Shown in pieces: positions 40,442 to 49,507 of a stretch of 64,000 bases of DNA (its first letter is position 1; each line of letters opens with the position of its first letter). The DNA is from Alkalimarinus sediminis (lineage in GTDB: Bacteria > Pseudomonadota > Gammaproteobacteria > Pseudomonadales > Oleiphilaceae): the NCBI RefSeq assembly GCF_026427595.1, contig NZ_CP101527.1, positions 939,001-1,003,000 of the forward strand, written 5' to 3'. Position numbers and translations under genes: made by a program. The notes beneath the pieces are model-generated. The model was given only the letters and a program-made list of their open reading frames with translations, had not been told where the DNA came from and did no database searches.

Positions 40442-42580
40442 TTAATACTTGCCGTAAGTGCCTTCTTTTAGAGCATCAAACAAATTGGCTGCAGAATGAA
40501 CTTCACCGTCGTACTCAATCTCTTCGTTTCCTTTTACACTTACCTTACTGCCATCGTCCAGTGTAAATTCGTATGTTGTATTTTCTAAGTCTTGTTCTTT
40601 AACCAAAACCCCTTGGAATGCTTCAGGATTAAAGCGGAATGTAGTACACCCTTTTAGTCCTTTCTCATAAGCATACATGTAGATTTCTTTGAAGTCCTGA
40701 TATGGGAATTCTGTTGGTACGTTCGCGGTTTTAGATATAGATGAATCAACCCATAGTTGTGCCGCAGCCTGAATATCAACATGCTGAGTGGGTGTTACCT
40801 CATCAGCTGAGATGAAATATTCAGGTAGTTTTGAGTCTGCATCTTCGCTGTAAGGCATCGCCTTGTGGTTAACCAAGTGGCGGTACGCTAGTAGCTCGTA
40901 TGAGAATACATCAACTTTCTCTTTGGTTTTTTTGCCTTCACGAATAATATTTCGCGAATAGTGGTGTGCGAAGCTTGGCTCTACGCCGTTACTCACGTTA
41001 TTTGCCAAAGATAATGAAATGGTACCTGTTGGTGCAATAGAGGTGTGGTGAGTAAAACGCGCCCCTTTATCAGCAATCTTTTCAATAAGCTCTGGTTCAA
41101 ACTGAGCAATGCGTTGCATGTAACGGCTATATTTGGCGTGCAGAACTTTACCTTTAACTGTATCACCGGCTTTGAACCCGTCCTCTTTCATTTCAGGGCG
41201 TTTGTTCAGCATCTCTTCGGTTACAGTGAATGTCTCTTCCATGATAGGTGCTGGGCCTTTCTCTTTTGCTAGAGATAGGGCTTGTCTCCAACCCTCAAGG
41301 GCCATTTCACGGTTAACTTCTTCAGTAAACTTAATTGATGCCTCACCACCGTATGGCATTTTTAGCATGGTGAGGGTAGAGCCCAAACCTAAGATGCCCA
41401 TTCCATGACGACGTTTGTTAAGAATTTCGTTACGCTGTCCTTCAAGAGGTAGACCGTTGATTTCGACAACGTTATCTAACATGCGCGTAAATATAGCGAC
41501 CACTTTACGATACTTATCAAAGTTAAAGGTTGCCTGATCTGTAAATGGTTTTTCAACGAACTTAGTTAAGTTTACTGAGCCTAGTAAGCAGCTACCGTAA
41601 GGAGGCAGTGGCTGCTCTCCACAAGGGTTTGTAGCGCGGATGTTTTCACAGAACCAGTTGTTGTTCATCTCGTTAACTTTGTCGATCAGGATGAACCCTG
41701 GCTCGGCAAAATCATAGGTGGATGTCATGATACTGTCCCAGATGAAACGAGCTTTAACAGTACTGTATATACGACATGCAACCAAACCTTCAGCATTGGT
41801 TACGTATTGATCTTTAACTGGAAATTCACGGTAGGTGAATTTGCTAGTGTCAGTGGCATCCAGGCCGTCTTCATCTAGCTCTTCTTGTGTAACGGGGAAG
41901 GAGAGCTTCCAGTCGGCATCTTCTTTTACAGCTTTGATGAAGTCTTCTGTGATAAGAAGAGATAAGTTGAACTGACGAAGACGACCGTCTTCACGCTTGG
42001 CTCTAATAAAGTCGAGAACATCAGGGTGGTGGACATCAAATGTTGCCATTTGGGCTCCACGTCTGCCCCCAGCAGATGATACCGTGAAGCACATCTTGTC
42101 AAAGATATCCATAAATGACAGTGGCCCAGAAGTGGTAGCGCCTGCTCCGGCTACATAGGCACCTTTAGGGCGCAGAGTAGAAAACTCATATCCGATACCG
42201 CAACCCGCTTTTAGTGTAAGGCCTGCTTCGTGGTTCTTGAACAGAATATCGTCCATTGAGTCATTAACGATACCTGAAACAGTACAGTTGATGGTTGAAG
42301 TAGCCGGCTTGTGGTCGCCTGCGCCGGCATTCGACATAATTCGGCCGGCAGGAATTGCACCGTGCTCTAAAGCCCATACAAAGTCTTTGTGTACTTTATC
42401 TCTGTTCTTTTTGTTCTCTACTTCTGCTAGTGCTTTTGCAACGCGAGAGTATGTTTCATTAATGTTGCTATCAACCGGGTCACCATTTTTGGTTTTAAGC
42501 TGGTATTTAGTGCTCCAGATATCCAGCGAGGCGTCTTGCATTGGGATGGGTGTGGTGATTGGTTCAACTTTCGCGTTCAT
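40442..42580 (-). CDS. nrdJa: Adenosylcobalamin-dependent ribonucleotide reductase, large chain NrdJa
   Basis: 712 aa catalytic chain that reduces ribonucleotides with a B12-derived radical. The catalytic-loop NPCGEQPLPPYGSCLLGSVNL holds the thiyl-forming Cys. TINCTVSG carries an active-site Cys, and SIAPTGTISLSLANNVSNG is the phosphate-binding region. The lack of a fused C-terminal tail is explained by the separate NrdJb. Class II enzymes work with or without oxygen but need cobalamin. A NrdR-box-like site lies upstream. Confidence 0.93.
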   Translation of the reverse strand: MNAKVEPITTPIPMQDASLDIWSTKYQLKTKNGDPVDSNINETYSRVAKALAEVENKKNRDKVHKDFVWALEHGAIPAGRIMSNAGAGDHKPATSTINCTVSGIVNDSMDDILFKNHEAGLTLKAGCGIGYEFSTLRPKGAYVAGAGATTSGPLSFMDIFDKMCFTVSSAGGRRGAQMATFDVHHPDVLDFIRAKREDGRLRQFNLSLLITEDFIKAVKEDADWKLSFPVTQEELDEDGLDATDTSKFTYREFPVKDQYVTNAEGLVACRIYSTVKARFIWDSIMTSTYDFAEPGFILIDKVNEMNNNWFCENIRATNPCGEQPLPPYGSCLLGSVNLTKFVEKPFTDQATFNFDKYRKVVAIFTRMLDNVVEINGLPLEGQRNEILNKRRHGMGILGLGSTLTMLKMPYGGEASIKFTEEVNREMALEGWRQALSLAKEKGPAPIMEETFTVTEEMLNKRPEMKEDGFKAGDTVKGKVLHAKYSRYMQRIAQFEPELIEKIADKGARFTHHTSIAPTGTISLSLANNVSNGVEPSFAHHYSRNIIREGKKTKEKVDVFSYELLAYRHLVNHKAMPYSEDADSKLPEYFISADEVTPTQHVDIQAAAQLWVDSSISKTANVPTEFPYQDFKEIYMYAYEKGLKGCTTFRFNPEAFQGVLVKEQDLENTTYEFTLDDGSKVSVKGNEEIEYDGEVHSAANLFDALKEGTYGKY

Positions 42581-43236
42581 TTCAGCCCTCTAGCGACAAA
42601 ATAGTCAAATATTGGAGGCTCTATATATAGTGTTAGTTGTTACTAACAGGCGAGCCCTTATTTATTGGTTCTTTGTATATTTGATGACGTAAATATAAAA
42701 AATAGATTGTTTTTTAAAGCGAATTAGGAGTTTGTTCTTTTTATTGGTTAATAATTGGATAAAACCCAATATATCCGCCTTGATGGTGATGAGTATAACA
42801 TCATATTGTGCTTTGTGAAGTTGGATTTTTCATATTTTTAGTGTCCGATATCGCACATATTTCCGTAAAAAAGATAGGCCATTGTTGGCAACGCCTGAGT
42901 TTAAAAGGCTTAAAGCCGGTCTCGTTGAATATTTAATCAGTGAAACTGAAATACTAGATATAGTGTTTTTTTATTACTTACTCACAACCAAGCAGGTTTA
43001 GCTATTTTTATGGCGCAAGCGTCATAAATAGACCCTAAATGTGTACAGGTGCACAAAAATGAGTGTAGATGATCGTTTAATAATCATAAAAATAGGGTAT
43101 TCTTTTATTTGATCTTCGAATACGAACAAATATGTTCAAACTAGATTAAAAAGATCAGATTTAGTAAACAATAAAAAACTACTTGAGACATCCGAGTTAG
43201 AAACAACAAAAATAATAGAATATAAGGGCAATAATA
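42581..43236. other. Long AT-rich divergent spacer
   Basis: 656 bases between nrdJa and the phospholipase-like gene. It contains the NrdR-box-like site at 42620-42633. No cobalamin riboswitch hallmark was recognised. Open frames here are short and lack ribosome binding sites. Confidence 0.55.
42620..42633 (-). promoter_or_regulatory. Putative NrdR box upstream of nrdJa
   Basis: On the minus strand acactatatataga resembles the NrdR consensus acaCwAtATaTwGtgt. It lies about 40 bases before the nrdJa ATG. A clear second box at the usual 31-32 base spacing was not seen. Confidence 0.5.
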
Positions 43237-44259
43237 ATGAACAAGAATGCGATAGCTGCGTTAACCGTATCAGCAATGATGCTACCCTCCATAGATGCTT
43301 ATGCCTGGAAACAAGAAACACACCGACAGATAGTCGTCGATGCGGTTAACTATATGCAGGCTAATCCAGACACAACAGAATATAACCGCTTGGCAGCGGT
43401 AGCGACAGCTTCTGGTTATACGGTTGATCAGTTTGCGTTAGTGCTAGGGCAGGGTGCTTATGATGTTGATGATTTTGAAGATACGTTTATCTGCGGTGCA
43501 GTAACAGGTGACTGTCAGTTGGCACCTGTATGGGGAGCTGGGGCATCTATTGTTAAGTACACTTCATATTGGCACTTTCAGAATCACACACAAGGTGGTG
43601 ATGCTCATGGTAATGATCTGGGTGGTTACAATTATGACAAGCTTACGGTCTGGGGGACGGTTGATAATCTAGCTGCGACCTGGCTTCATGGCGACCATAT
43701 TGATGATGGTCGCGGTGGCATGCGGGGTTGGTTCTGGCGTGAAAATAGTAAATATGACACTTATGGTATTACTGAGAAGAACTATCGACATGAAGGCAGT
43801 TCGTCTAAATCGATGTACAAAGATTTTGAAAAAATGCCGTTTCAGCCAATCGATAATCTAGGTCAATATTGGTATGAGCAATTCAGTCTGCGACCTACTG
43901 CACAGGTGCTAGGGTTTGTGCTTCACACGACTGATTTGCTTCAGCCCCATCATACTTGGACTACCTCTGACCTTAACCATTCAGGTTGGGAGTCCTGGGT
44001 TGCGGACTACTATTTTAGTGAAAACCTTAATGACTTTAATAAAGTAAAGACTGCAATGAATAGCTTTACGCCTATTCCTGAAGGCTCAAATGATATTCGT
44101 CCGTTACTAACAGAGGGGGGCGCTTTCTCTTACTCAAATGGTGGGATTGTATTAAGTAGTCAAAACCATAGTGACCGTGTTCAAGTAGCAGAGCAGACTA
44201 TCCCCCACGCCATTGCGATGGTTGTTCATATCTTAAACCATGCAGCAAAACGATTTTAA
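43237..44259 (+). CDS. Secreted zinc phospholipase C / P1 nuclease-like protein
   Basis: 340 aa. The signal peptide ends at DAYA, which leaves Trp as the first mature residue followed by KQETH. An N-terminal Trp and an early His as metal ligands are hallmarks of the zinc phospholipase C/P1 nuclease fold. Further candidate ligands are SYWHFQNHT, WLHGDHIDD, LHTTDLLQPHH and the late NHAAKRF region. It may be a phospholipase or another phosphoesterase. The following gene is a parvulin that could help fold it. Confidence 0.75.
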   Translation: MNKNAIAALTVSAMMLPSIDAYAWKQETHRQIVVDAVNYMQANPDTTEYNRLAAVATASGYTVDQFALVLGQGAYDVDDFEDTFICGAVTGDCQLAPVWGAGASIVKYTSYWHFQNHTQGGDAHGNDLGGYNYDKLTVWGTVDNLAATWLHGDHIDDGRGGMRGWFWRENSKYDTYGITEKNYRHEGSSSKSMYKDFEKMPFQPIDNLGQYWYEQFSLRPTAQVLGFVLHTTDLLQPHHTWTTSDLNHSGWESWVADYYFSENLNDFNKVKTAMNSFTPIPEGSNDIRPLLTEGGAFSYSNGGIVLSSQNHSDRVQVAEQTIPHAIAMVVHILNHAAKRF

Positions 44260-44306
44260 TGGCGGTTTTTAATACCGGTTAATAGTAATCGTTTTGTATA
44301 AGCGTC

Positions 44307-44331
44307 GCCCGATATCTAGGACGTATCGGGC
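44307..44331 (+). terminator. Hairpin after the phospholipase-like gene
   Basis: gcccgat and atcgggc form a perfect 7-bp stem with an 11-base loop, followed by attaattatt. The T content is low for a terminator. Confidence 0.45.
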
Positions 44332-44401
44332 ATTAATTATTGGTAGTCAGGTTGCGTGTCTATTGTAGATGTAAGTAACTTGACCTGATCTGAGAGCAGT
44401 T

Positions 44402-45772
44402 ATGAATCTATCACTGGTTTTTAGAGTCTTTGGCTTTATCGCCCTTTCTTTTTACTCGCTCATAATAGTAGCTGCGATTGAAAAGCCAGTTGCAGGTATT
44501 GCGACCATTGATGACCCCACAATAGTTGCTAGTGTTGATGGTTATCAGTTTCCTACTGTCAGTGTCGACTTGCTATACCAGAGTGTTTCTCAAGGTAAGC
44601 GTCCGATGCGGTACGGCGATCTGGTTAATGGACTTATCGAGAATAGGTTATTAGCTGAATATGCAGAAAGCGAGTTGGGTATTGAGGCCTTGATGCGCAA
44701 TAACCCTGTTGGGTTTCCTATCGAGATCTATTTGGATGATCAATACATCGGTCTGGTTCAAACCGCCTTTCAAGCGCCTTTAGCTGAGTTTATAAAGGTG
44801 AATATTGGTGATACTCCAGAGTCCATTATCACGTCATATATCGAAAATAATAAACAGCCACTCACAGATATTCTGGAAACAAAAAAACGCATGGAGTATC
44901 GGCTTACAGAGTCAGAAAAAGCGGCGGCAGAAAAGTTGGTTGTTGCAGAATACACCTTGCCTGATCAGGTCAGTCAGTCGATATCGTTATTGGATATATA
45001 TGCACGCCAGAATATACAGGGGCGAATTAAGTTGCATCAGTTTGATTTTGCCTTTATCTCTGGGCAGATTAATCAGCTTGTCTCTTCGGCAACGGTTAAG
45101 TGGTGGGCTAAACACCATTCTGGTCTGTCAGATCGTGATATTGAGGTACTGCAGCAGTTTATAAAAGACAGACACTATAAATCGAGAGTAATAGCTCATT
45201 ATGGGGTAAGCGAAGATATACATGATGATAACCCAGCACTTGATGAAGCATTTAAAAATGTAACAGACGGGGAAATCAAACAATATTATAAAGCCAATAA
45301 AGAGAAGTTTAGGCGCATCGAGTATGTTGAAGCTAGGCATATTCGACTTTTGGACTTTGAAACTGCAGGAGATGTGAAGTTAGCGCTTGATCAGGGTATG
45401 CCTTTTTCTGAGGCAGCTGAAAAATTCTCAATAGCTGATTCCAAAAATGCCAAGCCTGCAGGCAGCTTAGGTCGCGTGACTGCTGAAAAAGGTGGCAGTG
45501 GCTGGGCTAAAAGTGCCGTATTTGCGCTAAAAGAAGGCGTCGTATCGAGACCTATTCGATCGCCACAGGCTGATGGCAAAACGGTCTACTGGGAAATATT
45601 CTTAGTCGACAAACGCAAAGAGGGCTATTTTGATGTTGATAGCGAGACCGTGCGATATTTAGCCGGTAAAGAAGTGGCTAGAAGCAACCTTGAAAAACGG
45701 TTTAGGTCGGTCAGAATGCAACTATTCGAGCAGGCAGACTTGAAAATTAACACTCAATTGATAAACCGTTGA
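44402..45772 (+). CDS. Parvulin-type peptidyl-prolyl isomerase
   Basis: 456 aa. The hydrophobic N-terminus (residues 8-28) is a signal or anchor. A long N-terminal region (about 45-300) resembles the chaperone part of SurA/PrsA-like proteins (VASVDGYQF, DLVNGLIENRLLAEYA, VTDGEIKQYYKANKEKF). The parvulin domain covers about 305-410 (VEARHIRL, GMPFSEAAEKFSIADS, AGSLGRV, AVFALKEGVVSRPI). It probably acts in the periplasm on exported clients such as the neighbouring phospholipase-like protein. Confidence 0.85.
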   Translation: MNLSLVFRVFGFIALSFYSLIIVAAIEKPVAGIATIDDPTIVASVDGYQFPTVSVDLLYQSVSQGKRPMRYGDLVNGLIENRLLAEYAESELGIEALMRNNPVGFPIEIYLDDQYIGLVQTAFQAPLAEFIKVNIGDTPESIITSYIENNKQPLTDILETKKRMEYRLTESEKAAAEKLVVAEYTLPDQVSQSISLLDIYARQNIQGRIKLHQFDFAFISGQINQLVSSATVKWWAKHHSGLSDRDIEVLQQFIKDRHYKSRVIAHYGVSEDIHDDNPALDEAFKNVTDGEIKQYYKANKEKFRRIEYVEARHIRLLDFETAGDVKLALDQGMPFSEAAEKFSIADSKNAKPAGSLGRVTAEKGGSGWAKSAVFALKEGVVSRPIRSPQADGKTVYWEIFLVDKRKEGYFDVDSETVRYLAGKEVARSNLEKRFRSVRMQLFEQADLKINTQLINR

Positions 45773-45807
45773 GGTTTTGAGTAGCAGAGATGGGTTGATC
45801 TGTCGTT

Positions 45808-45858
45808 GTTACTGCGGGTTGGTGGTTACTGCGGGTTGGTAGTTACTGCGGGTTGGTA
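45808..45858. repeat. 17-bp tandem repeat, three units
   Basis: gttactgcgggttggtg at 45808-45824, then gttactgcgggttggta at 45825-45841 and 45842-45858, followed by a partial gttgcg. It occupies half of the parvulin to anchored-protein spacer. Confidence 0.92.
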
Positions 45859-45884
45859 GTTGCGACAGGGTTGATTTGGTGTGA

Positions 45885-46493
45885 ATGTTGAAAATGAAAA
45901 TATCTAATTTGTTGTTGATCGCCTTATTGGGCGTATGTGCAATAGCATTGGGCTTGGCGTTAGGTTACGTCAGCTCGGCGCAGACAGATAGGAGTGCCCA
46001 ATCTGCAGAGACAGAGCACGATAACTCTGTCACTCAGACAACAGCTATCAATCGAGAGCAATCATCTTCTGATGCGCTCAAACGACAGACGGCCAATATG
46101 AGTGAAAGTAACGTTACTCTAGATAATCTTGAACCAGATGAAACGCATTACCTGTTCGATCAGGCTGCTATTGACTCTATGGCTGATGCTCGCATAAATG
46201 GTGATGATAGAGCGCCTCCAATCGGTAAGAGTGTTGAGCCTCAACAGCCAACGGCCCAAGAACTGGAAAGCCCTGAGCTATATCTTGAATATGAGTCTAG
46301 GCATGAGAAAAAAATCTATAAAGCATACATCGATGCGGCAGATACCAAAATTGAGATGTTAGAGGCTCAGATTGCGCTAGCAAAAGAGCAGGGGCTTTCG
46401 AAAGAAGAGATAGCAGTGGGAGTTGAAAAAGTTACGCGAATAAGGAGTATGAGGGAGCAGTTGTTAGTCGAAAATCCAGAACTCAAAGAGTAA
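45885..46493 (+). CDS. Unknown anchored helical protein
   Basis: 202 aa. One N-terminal hydrophobic helix (about residues 7-27, LLLIALLGVCAIALGLALGY) anchors the protein. A polar low-complexity stretch follows (about 30-80), then a helical, charged C-terminal half (YESRHEKKIYKAYIDAADTKIEMLEAQIALAKEQ) that looks like a coiled coil. No family is recognised. Position after the parvulin suggests a shared periplasmic function. Confidence 0.7.
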   Translation: MLKMKISNLLLIALLGVCAIALGLALGYVSSAQTDRSAQSAETEHDNSVTQTTAINREQSSSDALKRQTANMSESNVTLDNLEPDETHYLFDQAAIDSMADARINGDDRAPPIGKSVEPQQPTAQELESPELYLEYESRHEKKIYKAYIDAADTKIEMLEAQIALAKEQGLSKEEIAVGVEKVTRIRSMREQLLVENPELKE

Positions 46494-46538
46494 ACGGAAA
46501 GCAGAGAGTAGACTGAAAACAAAGAGTAGACTGAAAAA
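46485..46538. repeat. 18-bp tandem repeat, three units, starting in the coding end
   Basis: aaagagtaaacggaaagc (46485-46502), agagagtagactgaaaac (46503-46520) and aaagagtagactgaaaaa (46521-46538). The first unit contains the last two codons and the stop of the anchored-protein gene; the later units repeat the stop. Confidence 0.88.
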
Positions 46539-46871
46539 CTGTTAAACAAAAAAAGTGCTGTTCCATCAGCACCTTAAGTAGATTACTTCTCAGCTCGGAG
46601 ATTCAAATGAAAAGCCTGATTAATTGCTTCATTAGTTATTATAGAGTGCGAGCCTGTTGTTATTAGAATATTTTACGCTTAGTGTCGTCGGCTTTAAAAC
46701 GGGCTCTAGTAATTCTTATTAATTCTAATGAGTTACTTCTAGTCGATCATAAACTCGCTTAAATTAGTGAGCTAACTTTCTGGTTTTAAACAGACTGATA
46801 TTGATCAAACATTACCGCTTAAAATTATATATACTCTGTGCGTTATCCATAGAATTTGTCGAGTCAGCTGT
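46494..46871. other. Spacer before the zinc-ribbon gene
   Basis: 378 bases. It begins with the 18-bp repeats and holds a stem gtgctg/cagcac (46555-46572) with an A-run on its left, which would terminate minus-strand transcripts. The rest is AT-rich without a recognised gene. Confidence 0.5.
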
Positions 46872-47075
46872 ATGAGTGAACGTAGTTGTCCAAACTGTCA
46901 TGCTCCCCTAGAGCAACCGCTAGCTAAAGGTGCCGCGCCCATGTGCCAGCGTTGCGGCATGGCTGTTCCGCCTGCCAGAGATGGCTACATCGGAGGCCTG
47001 CGCATGCATTTTAGTACTGCAGTAATACTGGTTTCTATCTTCTGTATCTTTATGATGTTTTGGCTTCCTCGATAG
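46872..47075 (+). CDS. Small zinc-ribbon membrane protein
   Basis: 67 aa. Two CxxC pairs (CPNC and CQRC) make a zinc ribbon, followed by one membrane helix (about residues 47-65, TAVILVSIFCIFMMFWL). The function is unknown. The end overlaps the start of the glycosyltransferase gene by 16 bases in another frame, which suggests coupling. Confidence 0.72.
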   Translation: MSERSCPNCHAPLEQPLAKGAAPMCQRCGMAVPPARDGYIGGLRMHFSTAVILVSIFCIFMMFWLPR

Positions 47076-48211
47076 AATCGCCTCAGCCAAAGGTGGCTAA
47101 AGGATTGTTGATCTCTGCTTATGATGCAGGTAGTCATCTCTATTGGCGTAAAGGGTTAGAGCAGCAGTTGGGGGAATATGACTGGACTGTCATAACCTTG
47201 CCTGCCAGATTTTTTAGTTGGCGTATAAGAGGCAACCCCATCAGTTTATTGGCGGAGTATAGTGTCGATCTGTCTGCTGATTACGATTTTATTGTCGCAA
47301 CCTCGATGGTTGATCTTGCAACCCTAAAAGGTATCGTTCCTTCATTAGCGAAAACCCCTTCGCTAATATACTTCCACGAAAATCAATTTGAATACCCTAA
47401 GAGACAGCATCAGCCTGCTAGTATTGAGCCTCAAATGGTTAATTTATACTCCGCGATGGCAGCTAGCGCAGTGGTGTTTAATTCAGAGTTTAATCGAGAT
47501 TCGTTTTTTGCAGGTATAGACCGTTTAATGGAGAAGTTACCAGATTACACTGCGACTCATCTGTCTAAGAAGTTGGCAGCTAAGTCGTCAGTCATTCCAG
47601 TGCCTGTAAATGATGATTGGTTTGATATAGCGCGCTTTGACAAAGAACAGACTAACCTCTCTAGCGATGGCCAGCCTGTAAAGATACTCTGGAATCACCG
47701 CTGGGAATACGATAAAGGCCCAGATAGGCTGTTAGCTTTTCTTAACGCACTGAAGTCTCGAGATATTCTGTATGAAATAAATATTGTGGGTGAAGCATTT
47801 CGGAAGATTCCAGGTGAGTTTAACACGATAGAGCAGAACTTTGCCGATAACATCAACGCTTTTGGTTTTATTCCTGATGCCCAACACTATAAAACACTAC
47901 TGAGCCAGTGTGATATCGTCTTATCAACCGCTATACATGAGTTTCAGGGGGTTGCTGTGATGGAGGCCGTATCTGCTGGCTGCTTGCCACTTGTGCCTGA
48001 TCGGCTTTCTTACCAAGCACTAATCCCTGAAAAATATCGTTATTGTTCAAATATAGAATCCCCGGAATTTGAGGCCAATGCTGCTGTTGAGCGATTGCTT
48101 GAAGTGACCAGTCATACCGATACAACTATTAGGGCGAGCTTTAAACAGTATGGTTGGTCTTCATTGGTTGAACGGTATCGCCACGAAATCAATCGTCTCA
48201 TAGCACGCTAG
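47060..48211 (+). CDS. DUF3524 glycosyltransferase (queuosine-tRNA mannosyltransferase-like)
   Basis: 383 aa in the GT-B fold. The N-terminal domain has LISAYDAGSHLYWRKGL and later YFHENQFEYPKR, both characteristic of the DUF3524/GTDC1 family. The C-terminal GT4-type half has ILWNHRWEYDKGPDRLL and the nucleotide-sugar region STAIHEFQGVAVMEAVSAGC. The human homologue attaches mannose to queuosine in tRNA-Asp as I recall; the bacterial role is inferred. The TTG start overlaps the upstream gene; a GTG at 47093 is an alternative. Confidence 0.82.
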   Translation: MASSIESPQPKVAKGLLISAYDAGSHLYWRKGLEQQLGEYDWTVITLPARFFSWRIRGNPISLLAEYSVDLSADYDFIVATSMVDLATLKGIVPSLAKTPSLIYFHENQFEYPKRQHQPASIEPQMVNLYSAMAASAVVFNSEFNRDSFFAGIDRLMEKLPDYTATHLSKKLAAKSSVIPVPVNDDWFDIARFDKEQTNLSSDGQPVKILWNHRWEYDKGPDRLLAFLNALKSRDILYEINIVGEAFRKIPGEFNTIEQNFADNINAFGFIPDAQHYKTLLSQCDIVLSTAIHEFQGVAVMEAVSAGCLPLVPDRLSYQALIPEKYRYCSNIESPEFEANAAVERLLEVTSHTDTTIRASFKQYGWSSLVERYRHEINRLIAR

Positions 48212-48442
48212 TGTTTTTAGTGTTATTTCAGAGCACAGGGTTGCTACTAATGACTCTTCAGCAGATTACTGCTAACCAGTTGAAAAAGTGAATGAAAATC
48301 TCACTCTAATTGACTATGCTTATTTATCTATAATCACTCCAAAACGTCGAGAGCATTGTGAGGCCATAGATCATGAATGCAGGCTGCGATAGTTGATGAC
48401 GGTTTTGCTTATCTTATTTTAAAAGGTGGATGGATTCCAATT

Positions 48443-49507
48443 ATGTACTTTCAACGAATTATACCGTTAGCGATTAGCTTGATATTGATAGGCTGTGGCA
48501 AAGAGGATGTTGAGGCGACCAAAGAGATTATTCAACCTGCCAAGGTGATGATCATCGAGGGTTTAAGTAATGAAGTCAATCGGCAACTGCCCGGTACTGT
48601 GAGAGCCTCACAGCGCGTTAATTTGTCATTTCAAGTGCCAGGTTTGCTGAAATTTTTTCCTCTAAAAGAGGGGCAGCAGGTTGAAAAAGGAGAGGTATTG
48701 GGGCGGCTTGATGAACGTGATTTTCGCAGCAACTTAACCGCAGCTCAAGCTGATTTAACCAGAACAGAGGCAAACTTTAAGCGCGCAGAAGAGTTGTTAG
48801 TTAAAAAGTTTATTTCTCAGGCTGAATACGACAAATTAAAAGCAGAGCTTGATGTTGCTCGATCGAACACCGAGAAAGCTCAGAAAGCGTTAGATGATAC
48901 TGAGTTGAAGGCTCCATTCTCTGGTACTGTGGCAAAACGTTATGTTGACAACTTTCAAGATGTGCAGGCAAAAGAGCCGGTGATCAGCCTGCAAGATAAT
49001 AGTCAGCTAGAGGTGGTGGTTAATGTATCGGAGTCACTCGTTTCCCGAAGGAGCGGAGAGGCAGATTCTCTAAATGTCCGTGCTAAATTTGAAGCCTTTC
49101 CAGATGAACGATTTGATCTGTATGTAAAAGAGTTTTCAACAGAAGCAGATTCAAAAACCCAAACCTTTGAAATTGTATTAGGGATGAAAGACACCAAAGG
49201 CATTCAGCTGTTACCGGGTATGACAGCAAAGGTGTTTGCGACAAGAGTTAACACAAAAGAGGCCTCCGACATCTATACCCTGCCTCTTCATGCGGTGATC
49301 GCAGACGCTGATAACAATGCCTTTGTGTGGGTAGTTAACCAGGCAGACAATAGCGTTACTAAAAAGCCCGTAACAATGGGTGCTCTAAAAGGCACGAGCG
49401 AGATTGAAGTAACAGGTGTTGAGCTTAACGATATGGTCGTGATAGGTGGCGTGACCAAAATGCGCGAAGGCAAAATCATCAGACCCATCGAGAAGGTAGA
49501 GTACTAA
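48443..49507 (+). CDS. RND efflux periplasmic adaptor (membrane fusion) lipoprotein
   Basis: About 354 aa. The lipobox LILIGC near residue 17 indicates a lipoprotein anchored in the inner membrane. The barrel-sandwich domain (VPGLLKFFPLKEGQQVEKGEVLGRLD by its ends VPGLLKF and GRLDERDF) and a helical hairpin with LTAAQADLTRTEANFKRAEEL follow, then beta-barrel and membrane-proximal domains. A longer frame begins at 48377. The stop overlaps the pump ATG by one base. Confidence 0.93.
   Translation: MYFQRIIPLAISLILIGCGKEDVEATKEIIQPAKVMIIEGLSNEVNRQLPGTVRASQRVNLSFQVPGLLKFFPLKEGQQVEKGEVLGRLDERDFRSNLTAAQADLTRTEANFKRAEELLVKKFISQAEYDKLKAELDVARSNTEKAQKALDDTELKAPFSGTVAKRYVDNFQDVQAKEPVISLQDNSQLEVVVNVSESLVSRRSGEADSLNVRAKFEAFPDERFDLYVKEFSTEADSKTQTFEIVLGMKDTKGIQLLPGMTAKVFATRVNTKEASDIYTLPLHAVIADADNNAFVWVVNQADNSVTKKPVTMGALKGTSEIEVTGVELNDMVVIGGVTKMREGKIIRPIEKVEY

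Noticed and set aside
42581-43236. Cobalamin riboswitch ahead of nrdJa
   Set aside because: A B12-dependent enzyme made this plausible, but no B12-box-like segment or suitable stem set was recognised on the minus strand.
46367-46549. Minus-strand frame with repeated VYSL units
   Set aside because: The repetition is the translation of the 18-bp DNA repeat and of the end of the plus-strand gene.
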